From assembly GCA_965229605.1 (NCBI GenBank), contig OZ245892.1, positions 1,054,001 through 1,118,000 of the forward strand: 64,000 bases of DNA, read 5' to 3'. This stretch comes from G965229605 sp965229605 (GTDB taxonomy: Bacteria; Pseudomonadota; Alphaproteobacteria; CBDDJK01). The notes below the pieces were generated by a model. The model saw only the letters and a list, made by a program, of their open reading frames with translations, made no database searches and was not told where the DNA came from. The position numbers were made by a program, and so were the translations under genes. Positions 1-8,553 of the stretch are shown here, piece by piece (position 1 is the stretch's first letter; the number at the start of each line of letters is the position of its first letter).

Positions 1-2
1 CA

Positions 3-434
3 GGCTATGGCGAAATCCCGCAATGGGGCCATCAAGGCGGTTCTTCGATTGCGCTGTCGCGCTATTCAAAGAATATTGATGCCGCCTGGCTGTTTATGCA
101 GTGGGTATGTTCCAAGGAAATCATGGTGCAGCTGACTCTTGGTGGCGGTTTTGCGCCGATGCGGAACTCATCCTTTGCGGACCCACGGGTGCTGGCCAAG
201 GCCAAAGTAGGCCCGGGGACCACCCGCCATCTGCCGGTTGTGCTGGAGACGATTGAAAAATACATCGCTTCGGAGCCGGATATGCCGCTTTGGGCCGGGC
301 TGTCTTCCAACGAAATCCCGACCGAACTCGGCAAATTGCTGACTGGTCAGGAATATAACGGTGATGCGAAGGCCTGTATGGATCAGGTCGCACGGATCGT
401 TGATTCAGCAACTGCTGACGCAGGTCTGCGGTAA
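3..434 (+). CDS. ABC sugar transporter substrate-binding protein, C-terminal part
   Basis: The frame is open from the window edge, so only the last 143 residues are visible. The fragment contains the pattern GGSSIALSRYSKN, then AAWLFMQWVCSKE and a 'GGGFAPMRNSSFADP' segment, which is typical of the C-terminal lobe of family 1 carbohydrate-binding proteins of ABC importers. The protein would bind a sugar or polyol in the periplasm. The permease genes are not in the window and presumably lie upstream or are interleaved elsewhere, because the matching ATPase is at 2895. The next gene is a sugar kinase on the same strand, which supports a carbohydrate role. The substrate cannot be read from the sequence. 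Confidence 0.75.
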   Translation, partial: GYGEIPQWGHQGGSSIALSRYSKNIDAAWLFMQWVCSKEIMVQLTLGGGFAPMRNSSFADPRVLAKAKVGPGTTRHLPVVLETIEKYIASEPDMPLWAGLSSNEIPTELGKLLTGQEYNGDAKACMDQVARIVDSATADAGLR

Positions 435-445
435 GTACATCAAGT

Positions 446-472
446 CCCGCCCGGATTTTATTGCCGGGCGGG
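446..472 (+). terminator. Stem-loop after the binding-protein gene
   Basis: A 9-bp perfect GC-rich stem (CCCGCCCGG / CCGGGCGGG) encloses a 9-nt AT-rich loop just after the stop codon of the binding-protein gene. The following sequence is only moderately T-rich. It is more likely an mRNA-stabilising or partially terminating hairpin, as is common between a binding-protein gene and the rest of its operon, than a full terminator. Confidence 0.5.
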
Positions 473-520
473 GCTTATTGCTTATATAAAGAATTCCTTA
501 CATCACATAAAAGCGTTTAA

Positions 521-2029
521 GTGAATATGGAACGGGATCTGGTCATCGGGATTGATTCATCAACCTCTGCAACCAAGGCAACAGCCTGGCAGAAGGATGG
601 ACATCTTGTCGCCGAAGGGCGGCAGGCCATTCCTATTTCCAATCCGCAGCCAGGAACCTTTGAACAAAACCCGCAGGACTGGTGGGGATCGACTGTTAGC
701 GCACTCCGTCAAGTGCTGGCACAAGTTGATCCTGCCCGGATTGCGGCGATCTCCATCTCGAACCAGCGCGAAACATTCGGTGTTTTTCGCGAAGATGGCA
801 GTGCCGTGCGCCCGGCGATTGTCTGGCTGGATGAACGCGGCTTTGATGAAACTGAAGATTTTGCCAATCGGGTAGGGGGCGAAACCTTGCGCGGAATCTG
901 CGGCAAACCGGTTGACCCTATCCTGCCGATTATGCGGATGATGTGGGTTGCAAACAATGAAGTCAAAACCTTTGAAAAAATTGAACGTTTTTCGGATGTT
1001 CATGGCTATCTTTCCAAACGTTTGACCGGCCAATGGATGACCTCCACTGCCTCTGCCGACCCTTCCGGGATGCTGGATGTGGAGGCTCTCGACTGGTCAG
1101 ATTTCCTGCTTGAAGCCGCAGGAATTTCACGCACGATCATGCCAGACCTCGCCCGTCCAGGAGTTTCTATTGGGACAGTAACCGATGAAACCGCTAGCGA
1201 GACTGGATTGCGCGCTGGCACCCCTCTGATTGCCGGTGGTGGCGATGGTCAATGCGCCGCAACCGGGGCCGGGGCCACCGAACCGGGCGTCGCCTATATG
1301 AATTTGGGAACCGCCATTGTGTCGGGCGTCTTTTCAAAAACCTATGGCCATGCGCAGGCCTTTCGGACGGAAAGTGCGGTATCCGACGATGGCTATATCT
1401 TTGAAACTGTTTTAAAATCAGGCACCTTTCTTATTGACTGGTTTCAGCGCGAACTCGGTGGCAATGCAAATCTTGCTGCGCTGGAGGCCGAAGCGAAGAG
1501 TTCTCCAATCGGGGCGGGCGGGATTGCTCTTTTGCCGTTCTGGCAAGGCTCCATGACCCCGCACTGGGATGCCAAAGCCCGCGGAATCATCGCCGGAATT
1601 TCCGGCTCCTCAAAGCGCGGAGATATCTATCGCGCTTTGCTTGAAGGCCTTGCGCTTGATCAGGCCTATGCGCTTGAAAAAGCCACGCAGGCTACAGGGG
1701 CCCGTATTGATAAAATTATCGCCATCGGCGGGGGAACCGCATCGCCCCTTTTATTGCAGATCATTGCTGATGCCACCAATACCCCGGTCTGCCGGGCCGA
1801 TGTTGCCGAGGCCTCTGCCCTCGGGGCGGCGATTTGTGCGGCCAAAGGCGCAGGCTGGTTTCCCACCGTTTCAAAAGCTGCCAAAGCCATGGTGCAGACC
1901 GATCTTAAAGAAGTCCCCCCGCAGCCTGATCATGTTGCGCGCTATGCTGATTTGCGCAAAATTTATGATGATCTCTGGCCTGTGCTGGCAAGCTGGAATA
2001 GCCGCTTATGGGATTTTGTAAACCGATGA
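521..2029 (+). CDS. FGGY-family carbohydrate kinase (xylulokinase/glycerokinase-like)
   Basis: A 502-residue protein of normal length for an FGGY kinase. The N-terminal ATPase-fold motif 'VIGIDSSTSATKA' is at residues 7-19, 'ISISNQRETFG' is near residue 85, and 'AIVWLDERG' follows it. The second domain has 'LIAGGGDGQCAATGAG' and the C-terminal phosphate motif 'KIIAIGGGTASPLLLQ'. It would phosphorylate a sugar, ketose or polyol imported by the neighbouring ABC system. The start is GTG at 521; an in-frame ATG two codons later (527) is equally possible. The stop overlaps the next start (ATGA), so the two genes are translationally coupled. A second FGGY kinase is at 4050. The exact substrate is unknown. 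Confidence 0.85.
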   Translation: MNMERDLVIGIDSSTSATKATAWQKDGHLVAEGRQAIPISNPQPGTFEQNPQDWWGSTVSALRQVLAQVDPARIAAISISNQRETFGVFREDGSAVRPAIVWLDERGFDETEDFANRVGGETLRGICGKPVDPILPIMRMMWVANNEVKTFEKIERFSDVHGYLSKRLTGQWMTSTASADPSGMLDVEALDWSDFLLEAAGISRTIMPDLARPGVSIGTVTDETASETGLRAGTPLIAGGGDGQCAATGAGATEPGVAYMNLGTAIVSGVFSKTYGHAQAFRTESAVSDDGYIFETVLKSGTFLIDWFQRELGGNANLAALEAEAKSSPIGAGGIALLPFWQGSMTPHWDAKARGIIAGISGSSKRGDIYRALLEGLALDQAYALEKATQATGARIDKIIAIGGGTASPLLLQIIADATNTPVCRADVAEASALGAAICAAKGAGWFPTVSKAAKAMVQTDLKEVPPQPDHVARYADLRKIYDDLWPVLASWNSRLWDFVNR

Positions 2030-2883
2030 ATCTTGCATTGTCTCAACAATTCGGCTCTCCGCAGTCTGCTATGGCCCCGCTTGCGGATCTTCCTGGTGAA
2101 ATTTGTGCCAATCTGCTTGGGGTTCTAACCGATATTGATGATACGATTACCAGCGATGGCGAACTTCCAGCGGCTTCCTATGCGATGCTGGAAAAACTCA
2201 CCAACGCCGGACTTCTGGTTATCCCGATCACCGGACGGCCAGCCGGGTGGTGCGATATGATCGCCCGATTTTTTCCCGTGGCCGGGGTGGTGGGCGAAAA
2301 CGGCGCACTGGCCATGCGCTATGACCGCGAAACCCGGAAAATGCGGCGGCTTTCAAGCATGAGCAAGGCAGGCTATAAGAGCAATCGAGAAAAACTTGAC
2401 AGGCTTGCACAGACTATTTTGTCGGATGTTCCAGGCTCTGCGCTGGCTTCCGACCAGAATTACCGTGAAGCCGATCTGGCTATTGATTTTTGCGAAGACG
2501 TTGCCCCGCTCTCACAAAGCGATATCGACCGGATTGTTGCGCATTTCACGGCAGTGGGTGCAACCGCAAAAGTGTCTTCTATCCATGTCAATGGCTGGTT
2601 TGGAGACTGGGACAAGCTGACAATGTCCCGGCATTTCTTAAAAGCAGAATTTGACATTGACCTGGAAGCCGAGCGCACACGCTTTATTTATTGCGGGGAC
2701 AGTCCAAATGATGCCCCCATGTTTGGCTACTTCCCCTACTCCTGCGGGGTCGCAAATGTGATGGCCTATGAGGGAAGAATGACGGCTTTGCCAAAATTTG
2801 TTGCGCCTTCATATGGGGCGGCAGGCTTTGTAGAAATCGGTGCGCATATTCTTGATGCTTATTCCAGCCGTCCATCACGTTAA
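2026..2883 (+). CDS. HAD-superfamily (IIB-like) phosphatase
   Basis: A 285-residue HAD hydrolase if the ATG at 2026 is used. That ATG forms an ATGA overlap with the upstream kinase stop; another in-frame ATG at 2008 would add six residues. Motif I is 'LTDIDDTITSDG' with both catalytic aspartates, 'VIPITGRPAGW' is motif II, and 'YCGDSPNDAPMFGYFPY' is motif IV. The layout is that of the IIB cap group, which includes sugar-phosphate phosphatases. It probably dephosphorylates a sugar phosphate or a dead-end metabolite of the pathway. Its location between a sugar kinase and the ABC ATPase supports this, but the substrate is not readable. Confidence 0.75.
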   Translation: MNLALSQQFGSPQSAMAPLADLPGEICANLLGVLTDIDDTITSDGELPAASYAMLEKLTNAGLLVIPITGRPAGWCDMIARFFPVAGVVGENGALAMRYDRETRKMRRLSSMSKAGYKSNREKLDRLAQTILSDVPGSALASDQNYREADLAIDFCEDVAPLSQSDIDRIVAHFTAVGATAKVSSIHVNGWFGDWDKLTMSRHFLKAEFDIDLEAERTRFIYCGDSPNDAPMFGYFPYSCGVANVMAYEGRMTALPKFVAPSYGAAGFVEIGAHILDAYSSRPSR

Positions 2884-2894
2884 GGGGAGAAACC

Positions 2895-3974
2895 GTGGCA
2901 TCTGTTAAATTTGATAACCTTGTTAAAGCCTATGGAAATACCGAAGTCCTGCACGGCCTCAATCTTGATATTGAGGACGGGTGCTTTGTCGTCCTTTTAG
3001 GGCCTTCAGGCTGCGGAAAATCAACGCTGCTGAGAATGCTTGCCGGATTGGAAGAAATCACAGGCGGCACCGTTTCTATCGGCGAGCGGATTGTTAATGA
3101 TGTTCATCCGAAGGACCGAAATATCGCCATGGTTTTCCAAAATTATGCGCTTTATGCGCATATGTCGGTGCGTGAAAATATGGCCTTTTCGATGTCGCTC
3201 AAGAAACTTGACAAGGCTGTGATTGAAGAGCGGGTGAACTGGGCCGCCAAAATCCTGTCGTTGGAGGATTATCTGGATCGCCGTCCAAAAGAATTATCGG
3301 GCGGGCAGCGTCAACGGGTGGCGATGGGCCGGGCGATTGTCCGTAACCCGGATGTCTTTTTATTTGATGAACCGCTTTCCAATCTGGATGCCAAACTGCG
3401 CGTGAAAATGCGCACAGAGATCAAGGAACTTCATCAAACACTCAAGACGACAACAGTTTATGTGACCCACGACCAGATTGAAGCTATGACGATGGCTGAT
3501 CTGGTTGTTGTCATGCGCGATGGCCGGATTGAACAAGTCGGCACACCACTTGATGTTTATGACACCCCGGCAAATTTATTTGTCGCCCAGTTTATAGGTT
3601 CACCGGGGATGAATATTATTGAAGGGATTGTTGGCCTCAAGGATGGGGCGGTTGTTCTGCAAGCACACGGATTCTCTTTGCCGATTCCAGCCGATATATC
3701 TGTCCGGGAAGGGCAAAAAATACTTTATGGCGTGCGCCCTGAACACCTGATCCAGTCTGAAACCAATATGGGGATTGAAGCAAAAATCACGGTTGTTGAG
3801 CCAACGGGGGCTGAAACCCATATCTATGCCAGCCTTGCCGGGCAAGAAATCTGTATGATTTCGCGCGAAAGGCTGGGCTGGACTCCGGAAAGCATGATCA
3901 CCCTGCAACCCATGCTGGACTATGTCCATATTTTTGATGCCAGTAGCGAAGCGGCAATAACGCGGGCAGATTAG
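2895..3974 (+). CDS. Sugar ABC transporter ATP-binding protein, UgpC/MalK type
   Basis: A 359-residue ATPase with Walker A GPSGCGKST (36-44), Q-loop 'AMVFQNYALYAHM', signature 'LSGGQRQRVAMGRA', Walker B 'VFLFDEPLSNLD' and H-loop 'VYVTHDQIEAMTMAD'. A C-terminal regulatory/TOBE-like region follows from about residue 235 ('YGVRPEHL'). This is the MalK/UgpC subfamily, which energises import of sugars or glycerol phosphates with family 1 binding proteins, consistent with the protein at the window start. The start is GTG with a strong GGGGAG ribosome-binding site ten bases upstream, 11 bp after the phosphatase gene. Confidence 0.9.
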   Translation: MASVKFDNLVKAYGNTEVLHGLNLDIEDGCFVVLLGPSGCGKSTLLRMLAGLEEITGGTVSIGERIVNDVHPKDRNIAMVFQNYALYAHMSVRENMAFSMSLKKLDKAVIEERVNWAAKILSLEDYLDRRPKELSGGQRQRVAMGRAIVRNPDVFLFDEPLSNLDAKLRVKMRTEIKELHQTLKTTTVYVTHDQIEAMTMADLVVVMRDGRIEQVGTPLDVYDTPANLFVAQFIGSPGMNIIEGIVGLKDGAVVLQAHGFSLPIPADISVREGQKILYGVRPEHLIQSETNMGIEAKITVVEPTGAETHIYASLAGQEICMISRERLGWTPESMITLQPMLDYVHIFDASSEAAITRAD

Positions 3975-3985
3975 GGCCCTGACCC
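3974..3985. repeat. Degenerate copy of the dispersed 12-bp palindrome
   Basis: GGGCCCTGACCC, one mismatch from the GGGTCCTGACCC motif found at 19546, 34401, 46447 and 54972. It starts on the last base of the ATPase stop codon. It may be a coincidental match. Confidence 0.4.
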
Positions 3986-4049
3986 CAGGCAATCATTTTT
4001 TGATTAACTTGCCGGATGTCTTTGATTAAAAAGCCCAAAGAGGATTCGA

Positions 4050-5324
4050 ATGTCTGATCTTGCGCCCGATCATCTTGCATTGGGCGTTGACCTTGGCACT
4101 TCGGGTGCGCGGGCGATTATTATCGGGCCTGAAGGTTCTGTGCGTTCACCTGTGCGCTCACAGGGTCGGGCAGAGCTTGTTCAGGAACAGGCGCGCAACC
4201 CGACTCACTGGTGGCAAACCGTGGCCGATGCCATGGAAATGGCTCTTTCCGGGGCTGACCGGGCACAGATCAAGCGTATTTCAGTCTCCGCAACATCAGG
4301 CACTGTCTTGTCAGTCAATCGACAAGGAGAGCCAACGGGGTCTGTCTTTATGTATTCTGATCCCTGTCCAGACCCGGACCATATCGCCTCTATCCAGGCT
4401 AAAGCCCCGGCCTGGACTCCTGCGCGGGGGAAAAGCGGCGGGCTGGCTTGTGCGCTCACCCTCTTGCAAGAACCAGCGGTTCGGGTGCTCCATCAGGCTG
4501 ATTGGCTGAATTATAATCTCACTGGCCTCTGGGTTGGCGATAGCAGTTCCTCCCTTAAATCCGGCTATGATCCAGTGCTGGGCAACTGGCCGGACTGGGT
4601 CGGTGAATTGGGACTCACCTCAGATCGGCGGTGCCGAATTGTCGCTTCAGGAGAAATCATCGGCCCGATTGACGCAAAAACCGCCGATCATTTCGGCCTG
4701 TCAAAGAACGTCACAATCGTTGCCGGAACCACGGATGGTTGCGCCTCTTTCCTTGCAACCGGTGCTGCAATTCCAGGCGATGCCGTTTCAGCCCTCGGCA
4801 CAACGCTCACCGTCAAGCTCTTGTCTAAAAAACCGATTTTTAAACCTGAAGCAGGAGTCTATAGCCATCTGGTTGCAGGCAACTGGCTTGTCGGCGGGGC
4901 CTCCAACGCCGGGGGAGGGGTTCTTCTTGATCATTTTCCAGTTGAAGAACTAAGTGAACTTTCCAGCCAGATTGATGGTGCACAAAGCTCAGGGCTTGAT
5001 TATTACCCCCTTTCACAACCGGGGGAACGTTTCCCGATTGCTGACCCCGACATGCTACCGCGCTTGACCCCTCGCCCGGAAAGCGATGCATATTTCCTTC
5101 ACGGAATGCTTGACGGGCTTTCAAAGGTTGAGGCGCAAGCCTACCAGACTCTTGCCAATATGGGTGCACCGCCAGCGCAGCAAATATTCTCAACCGGTGG
5201 CGGAACGAAGAATCCGGCCTGGATGGCTGCACGGGAACGGCTTTTGCCTGCCCCGCTTGCCAGCCCCCTTTCTATCGAGGCCGCCTACGGCACAGCCCTT
5301 CTTGCCCAGCGTGCAATAACATGA
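4050..5324 (+). CDS. Second FGGY-family carbohydrate kinase
   Basis: A 424-residue protein, shorter than the first FGGY kinase. The N-terminal motif 'LALGVDLGTSGARAIII' is at residues 10-26, 'VSATSGTVL' is near residue 80, 'IVAGTTDGCASFLATG' starts the second domain, and 'QIFSTGGGTKNPAW' is near the C terminus. The short inserts recall D-ribulose/ribitol or related ketose kinases, but the substrate is not certain. A good AGAGGA site precedes the ATG. The stop overlaps the next gene (ATGA at 5321), so this kinase and the HAD hydrolase are coupled, as in the first kinase-HAD pair. The two pairs may handle sequential or alternative substrates. Confidence 0.8.
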   Translation: MSDLAPDHLALGVDLGTSGARAIIIGPEGSVRSPVRSQGRAELVQEQARNPTHWWQTVADAMEMALSGADRAQIKRISVSATSGTVLSVNRQGEPTGSVFMYSDPCPDPDHIASIQAKAPAWTPARGKSGGLACALTLLQEPAVRVLHQADWLNYNLTGLWVGDSSSSLKSGYDPVLGNWPDWVGELGLTSDRRCRIVASGEIIGPIDAKTADHFGLSKNVTIVAGTTDGCASFLATGAAIPGDAVSALGTTLTVKLLSKKPIFKPEAGVYSHLVAGNWLVGGASNAGGGVLLDHFPVEELSELSSQIDGAQSSGLDYYPLSQPGERFPIADPDMLPRLTPRPESDAYFLHGMLDGLSKVEAQAYQTLANMGAPPAQQIFSTGGGTKNPAWMAARERLLPAPLASPLSIEAAYGTALLAQRAIT

Positions 5325-6145
5325 AACATCTGCCGCTAAAGCACCTGATCAATCTGTTCGATATATTTCTTGTTGATCAATTTGGCGTGCTGATTGACGG
5401 AAACGGGGCCTGTCCCGGTGCTGTTGATGCACTCACCTCTTTAATTAAATTTGGTCGGACGGTTGTGGTCTTGACCAATTCCGGGAAGCGGGCTTCGCAT
5501 ACGGTTAAACGCCTTGAACATTCAGGCTTTCCACCCCTGCAGGTGGTCAGTTCAGGCGAAACAGCGCATAACCTGTTAATTCATAATTCATTCTCTGGGC
5601 AAATCAAGTCATCCGGCCCGATCAATGTCTGGTATGAGGCTGAAAACCAGACAGCATCCCCGCTTGAAGGCCTTGATGCGAACTATGTGGATACGATGGG
5701 CAAGGCTGATCTCCTTATACTTGCCGGTGTGCGGGAGAGCGCGCTTTCTGCCTATAAAGAACGGTTTCAAGCGGCGATTGAGCGGGGCCTGCCATGCTTA
5801 TGTACCAATCCCGATCTGGTGCGTTTGACCGCAGACGGCCCACGTTTCGGGGTTGGGCAGATTGCAAAACTCTATGAAGAGATGGGGGGGCAGGTTCAGT
5901 GGATTGGCAAACCGCACCGCGCTATTTATGATCATGCTCTGCGTCTGGTTCCAAAGCAGGGGCGGGTGGTTTGTATAGGGGATAGTCTTGCCCATGATAT
6001 TGTCGGGGCACAGTCTCTGGGCATGCAAACAGCCCTTGTCCGAAGTGGACTATCAGCCGACTTGTCTATGGCGGAAATTGAAGAAACCGCCAAAGGGCTT
6101 GGCGCGATGCCTGATTTTATTGTGCCGCAGTTTTCACTGGACTGA
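5321..6145 (+). CDS. HAD-superfamily subfamily IIA hydrolase
   Basis: A 274-residue NagD/UmpH-like HAD protein. Motif I is 'FLVDQFGVLIDG': the nucleophile Asp is present but the usual second Asp (DxD) is replaced by Phe, as in a subfamily where this position is aromatic. Motif II is 'VVVLTNSGKR', Lys motif III is in 'WIGKPHRAIYDHAL', and motif IV is 'VVCIGDSLAHDIVGAQ'. It is coupled to the preceding kinase by an ATGA overlap. Its 3' end overlaps the convergent glpD gene by 12 bp. A role as a phosphatase on a sugar phosphate is inferred from context; the missing acid/base Asp leaves catalytic competence open. Confidence 0.7.
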   Translation: MKHLPLKHLINLFDIFLVDQFGVLIDGNGACPGAVDALTSLIKFGRTVVVLTNSGKRASHTVKRLEHSGFPPLQVVSSGETAHNLLIHNSFSGQIKSSGPINVWYEAENQTASPLEGLDANYVDTMGKADLLILAGVRESALSAYKERFQAAIERGLPCLCTNPDLVRLTADGPRFGVGQIAKLYEEMGGQVQWIGKPHRAIYDHALRLVPKQGRVVCIGDSLAHDIVGAQSLGMQTALVRSGLSADLSMAEIEETAKGLGAMPDFIVPQFSLD

Positions 6146-7768
6146 CCGGGGCTGCCCTATATCCTGCATCCAGTGATCTATGCGGGAGATTTGCTCTTTG
6201 GTCAGCCGAAGGCCCAATTTACTGCGCCGCCAGACCACATCCTCGGCAGTTGTTGCATATTCATGGTTTATCAGCCAACGCAATTCTGCCTCGCTCAAGG
6301 TTGCGCCAAAATCCTCTCCCAAGTCTTCTTTGCTGCGCGCAGTGCCAAGAATTTTGTTGCTTTCGGTGCCATAGGCCCGAACCAACCGCCATGCCCAGCT
6401 TTCCGTCAAAAAAGGATAGTCCTCTATCAAGGAGGTTTTAAGGTTTTGCGCTCCATCAACCGAAAAATCACCGCCGGGTAAAGCTACGCCTGCCGTCCAT
6501 TTTGGACCAACAGAAAGATGTTTAGCGATTTTATCCAGCGCATCTTCTGAAAGGCAGCGATAGGTGGTGATTTTCCCGCCAAATATATTTAAGACAGGTG
6601 GGCCCTGCGTATCCATGCTGAGTACATAGTCGCGCGTTGTTGCTGCTGCCGAAGCCGCACCGTCATCATAAAGCGGGCGCACCCCGGCAAAGGACCAGAC
6701 AACATCATCGGTGCTTATTGGGCTGGCAAGAAACTCGTTGATAAAAGCAATCAGATAATCGCGCTCCTGATCCGTGCAGACAGGCTGATCATCAGGCCCG
6801 TCATGTTCGGCATCAGTGGTGCCGATCAGGGTAAAATCCTCTTCATAGGGAATGGCAAAAATGATCCGGCCATCCTGGCCTTGAAAAAAATAGCATTTAT
6901 CGTGATCGTAAAGTTTTTTGGTGACGATATGACTGCCGCGCACCAGCCGCACTTTTTCAGATGAATTGAGGCGCATGGTTGCATTGATCACCTGACCTGC
7001 CCAGGGACCTGCCGCATTGACCAGTATTTTAGCCCGGTGGGTGATGGTTTCTCCTGACGAGGTTTTAAGGGTAATTGTCCAGTGATTGTCTGTCCGCAAG
7101 GCTGATTCAACCCGGGTACGCGGCATAATTTTAGCCCCGCGCATTTGTGCATCGCGGGCATTGAGGATGACCAGACGGTTATCCTGCACCCAGCAATCAG
7201 AATATTCAAAGCCGTGCTTGAATTTCGCTTTGAGTGGCAAGCCTTCCGGCGTATTGCTAAGCTTTAAGGAGCGTGTTGCTGGCAGGATGTCGCGCCCTCC
7301 CAGATGATCATAGAGCAAAAGCCCGAGGCGGATAAGCCAGGCGGGACGTTGATTTTTCATCCAGGGCATCAGTCGGTTTAAAAGGCGCGAGACCGGGGTT
7401 GTATTTTCAAAGCGCATGTCTGGGTGACAAGGCAGTATAAAGCGCATCGGCCAGGCAATATGCGGCATGGCGCGCAAAAGCACTTCGCGTTCTTTCAAGG
7501 CGTGGCGAACAAGCCCGAAGGCAAAATATTCAAGATAGCGCAGCCCGCCGTGAAACAGCTTGGTGGAGGCCGAAGACGTCGCCCCACCGATATCATTCAT
7601 TTCGGCAAGGCCAACCGAGAGGCCTCGGCCTGCTGCATCGCGGGCAATGCCGCAGCCATTGATCCCGCCGCCGATAATGAAAAGATCAAAAGTATCTTCT
7701 GCCACGCGTTTAACTATTTTTGGAAAAGCGCAATCATGCCTGATTAGCGGCGTGATATCTTTTTTCAC
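6134..7768 (-). CDS. glpD: Glycerol-3-phosphate dehydrogenase, FAD-dependent
   Basis: A DAO-fold flavoprotein of about 544 residues that oxidises sn-glycerol 3-phosphate to dihydroxyacetone phosphate and passes electrons to quinone at the inner membrane. The dinucleotide-binding motif 'FIIGGGINGCGIARDAAGRG' is near the N terminus, followed by the family hallmark 'SSASTKLFHGGLRYLE', and 'FSWAF..VRPL'-like and 'NIFGGKITTYR' motifs are in the second half. The start chosen is GTG at 7768, preceded six bases upstream by AAGAAGAG; a TTG at 7786 would add six residues. It is convergent with the HAD gene and divergent from the aldolase. Together with the kinases it suggests feeding of glycerol or a polyol into DHAP. 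Confidence 0.88.
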   Translation of the reverse strand: MKKDITPLIRHDCAFPKIVKRVAEDTFDLFIIGGGINGCGIARDAAGRGLSVGLAEMNDIGGATSSASTKLFHGGLRYLEYFAFGLVRHALKEREVLLRAMPHIAWPMRFILPCHPDMRFENTTPVSRLLNRLMPWMKNQRPAWLIRLGLLLYDHLGGRDILPATRSLKLSNTPEGLPLKAKFKHGFEYSDCWVQDNRLVILNARDAQMRGAKIMPRTRVESALRTDNHWTITLKTSSGETITHRAKILVNAAGPWAGQVINATMRLNSSEKVRLVRGSHIVTKKLYDHDKCYFFQGQDGRIIFAIPYEEDFTLIGTTDAEHDGPDDQPVCTDQERDYLIAFINEFLASPISTDDVVWSFAGVRPLYDDGAASAAATTRDYVLSMDTQGPPVLNIFGGKITTYRCLSEDALDKIAKHLSVGPKWTAGVALPGGDFSVDGAQNLKTSLIEDYPFLTESWAWRLVRAYGTESNKILGTARSKEDLGEDFGATLSEAELRWLINHEYATTAEDVVWRRSKLGLRLTKEQISRIDHWMQDIGQPRSVQ

Positions 7769-7856
7769 TATCGCTCTTCTTTGCAAATGTCAATTAACAG
7801 TTTGCATTTGTATCACCTCGATGATAGGTTATGGCAAGTTAGCGGAAGGAGACATT

Positions 7857-8519
7857 ATGGCGACAGAGTTAGACATTCGGAAGGATTTAATCGCGGCGTG
7901 CCTGGAGATGAATGCGCTTGGCCTCAACCAGGGCACATCAGGTAATATTTCGGCGCAATATGGGGATCAAATGCTGATTTCGCCATCGGCAACGCCGTAT
8001 AAAAAAATGACGCCAGAGATGGTGGCCTCGCTTGATTTGTCCGGAGACATGCCTGACCGCTGGGAGGGGCCATTAAAGCCGTCGACCGAATGGCGTTTTC
8101 ACTGGTTGGCCATGAAGCAGCGCGAAGACGTGACCGCCGTGGTCCATGCGCACCCGCCTTATGCAACCGCTCTGGCGATTTTGCGCAAACCAATTCCGTC
8201 CTGTCATTATATGATTGCCGCATTCGGCGGGATGGATGTCCGGGTTGCTGATTATTCGACGTTTGGCACCCCTGAACTGGCCAACCATGTGGTGAGCGCA
8301 CTGGAAGGGCGCACGGCCTGCCTGATGGCAAATCACGGGATTGTGGCAACCGGAATTGGGCTTGAACAGGCAATGTGGCGGGCAGGGGAGCTTGAAGCCA
8401 TCGCCCGCCAATATCATCTCTCCTTGCAGATAGGCACCCCGCATTTATTGTCCGAAGAAGAGATTGAAGACACCAAACGCATGTTCAAAGGCTATGGCGT
8501 GCAGGATGAAAAAGCCTGA
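7857..8519 (+). CDS. Class II aldolase/adducin-family protein
   Basis: A 220-residue protein, the usual length for L-fuculose/ribulose phosphate aldolases. Zinc-ligand motifs are 'VVHAHPPYATAL' and 'LMANHGIVATG', 'GTSGNISA' is the phosphate-binding N-terminal motif, and the acid residue is probably in 'STEWRFHW'. The open frame continues 99 codons upstream across glpD, but the ATG at 7857 has a strong GGAAGGAG site and begins the conserved domain. Such enzymes split a ketose phosphate into DHAP and an aldehyde or epimerise it, which fits the FGGY kinases and GlpD nearby. It is divergent from glpD, with a 70-88 bp shared promoter region. Confidence 0.85.
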   Translation: MATELDIRKDLIAACLEMNALGLNQGTSGNISAQYGDQMLISPSATPYKKMTPEMVASLDLSGDMPDRWEGPLKPSTEWRFHWLAMKQREDVTAVVHAHPPYATALAILRKPIPSCHYMIAAFGGMDVRVADYSTFGTPELANHVVSALEGRTACLMANHGIVATGIGLEQAMWRAGELEAIARQYHLSLQIGTPHLLSEEEIEDTKRMFKGYGVQDEKA

Positions 8520-8553
8520 AAATCGGCTGTAGCGCGCTTATTTTGTATCGCGT

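Noticed and set aside
7560..7856. N-terminal 99 codons of the aldolase open frame
   Set aside because: They overlap glpD in antisense; the ATG at 7857 has a strong ribosome-binding site and starts the conserved domain.
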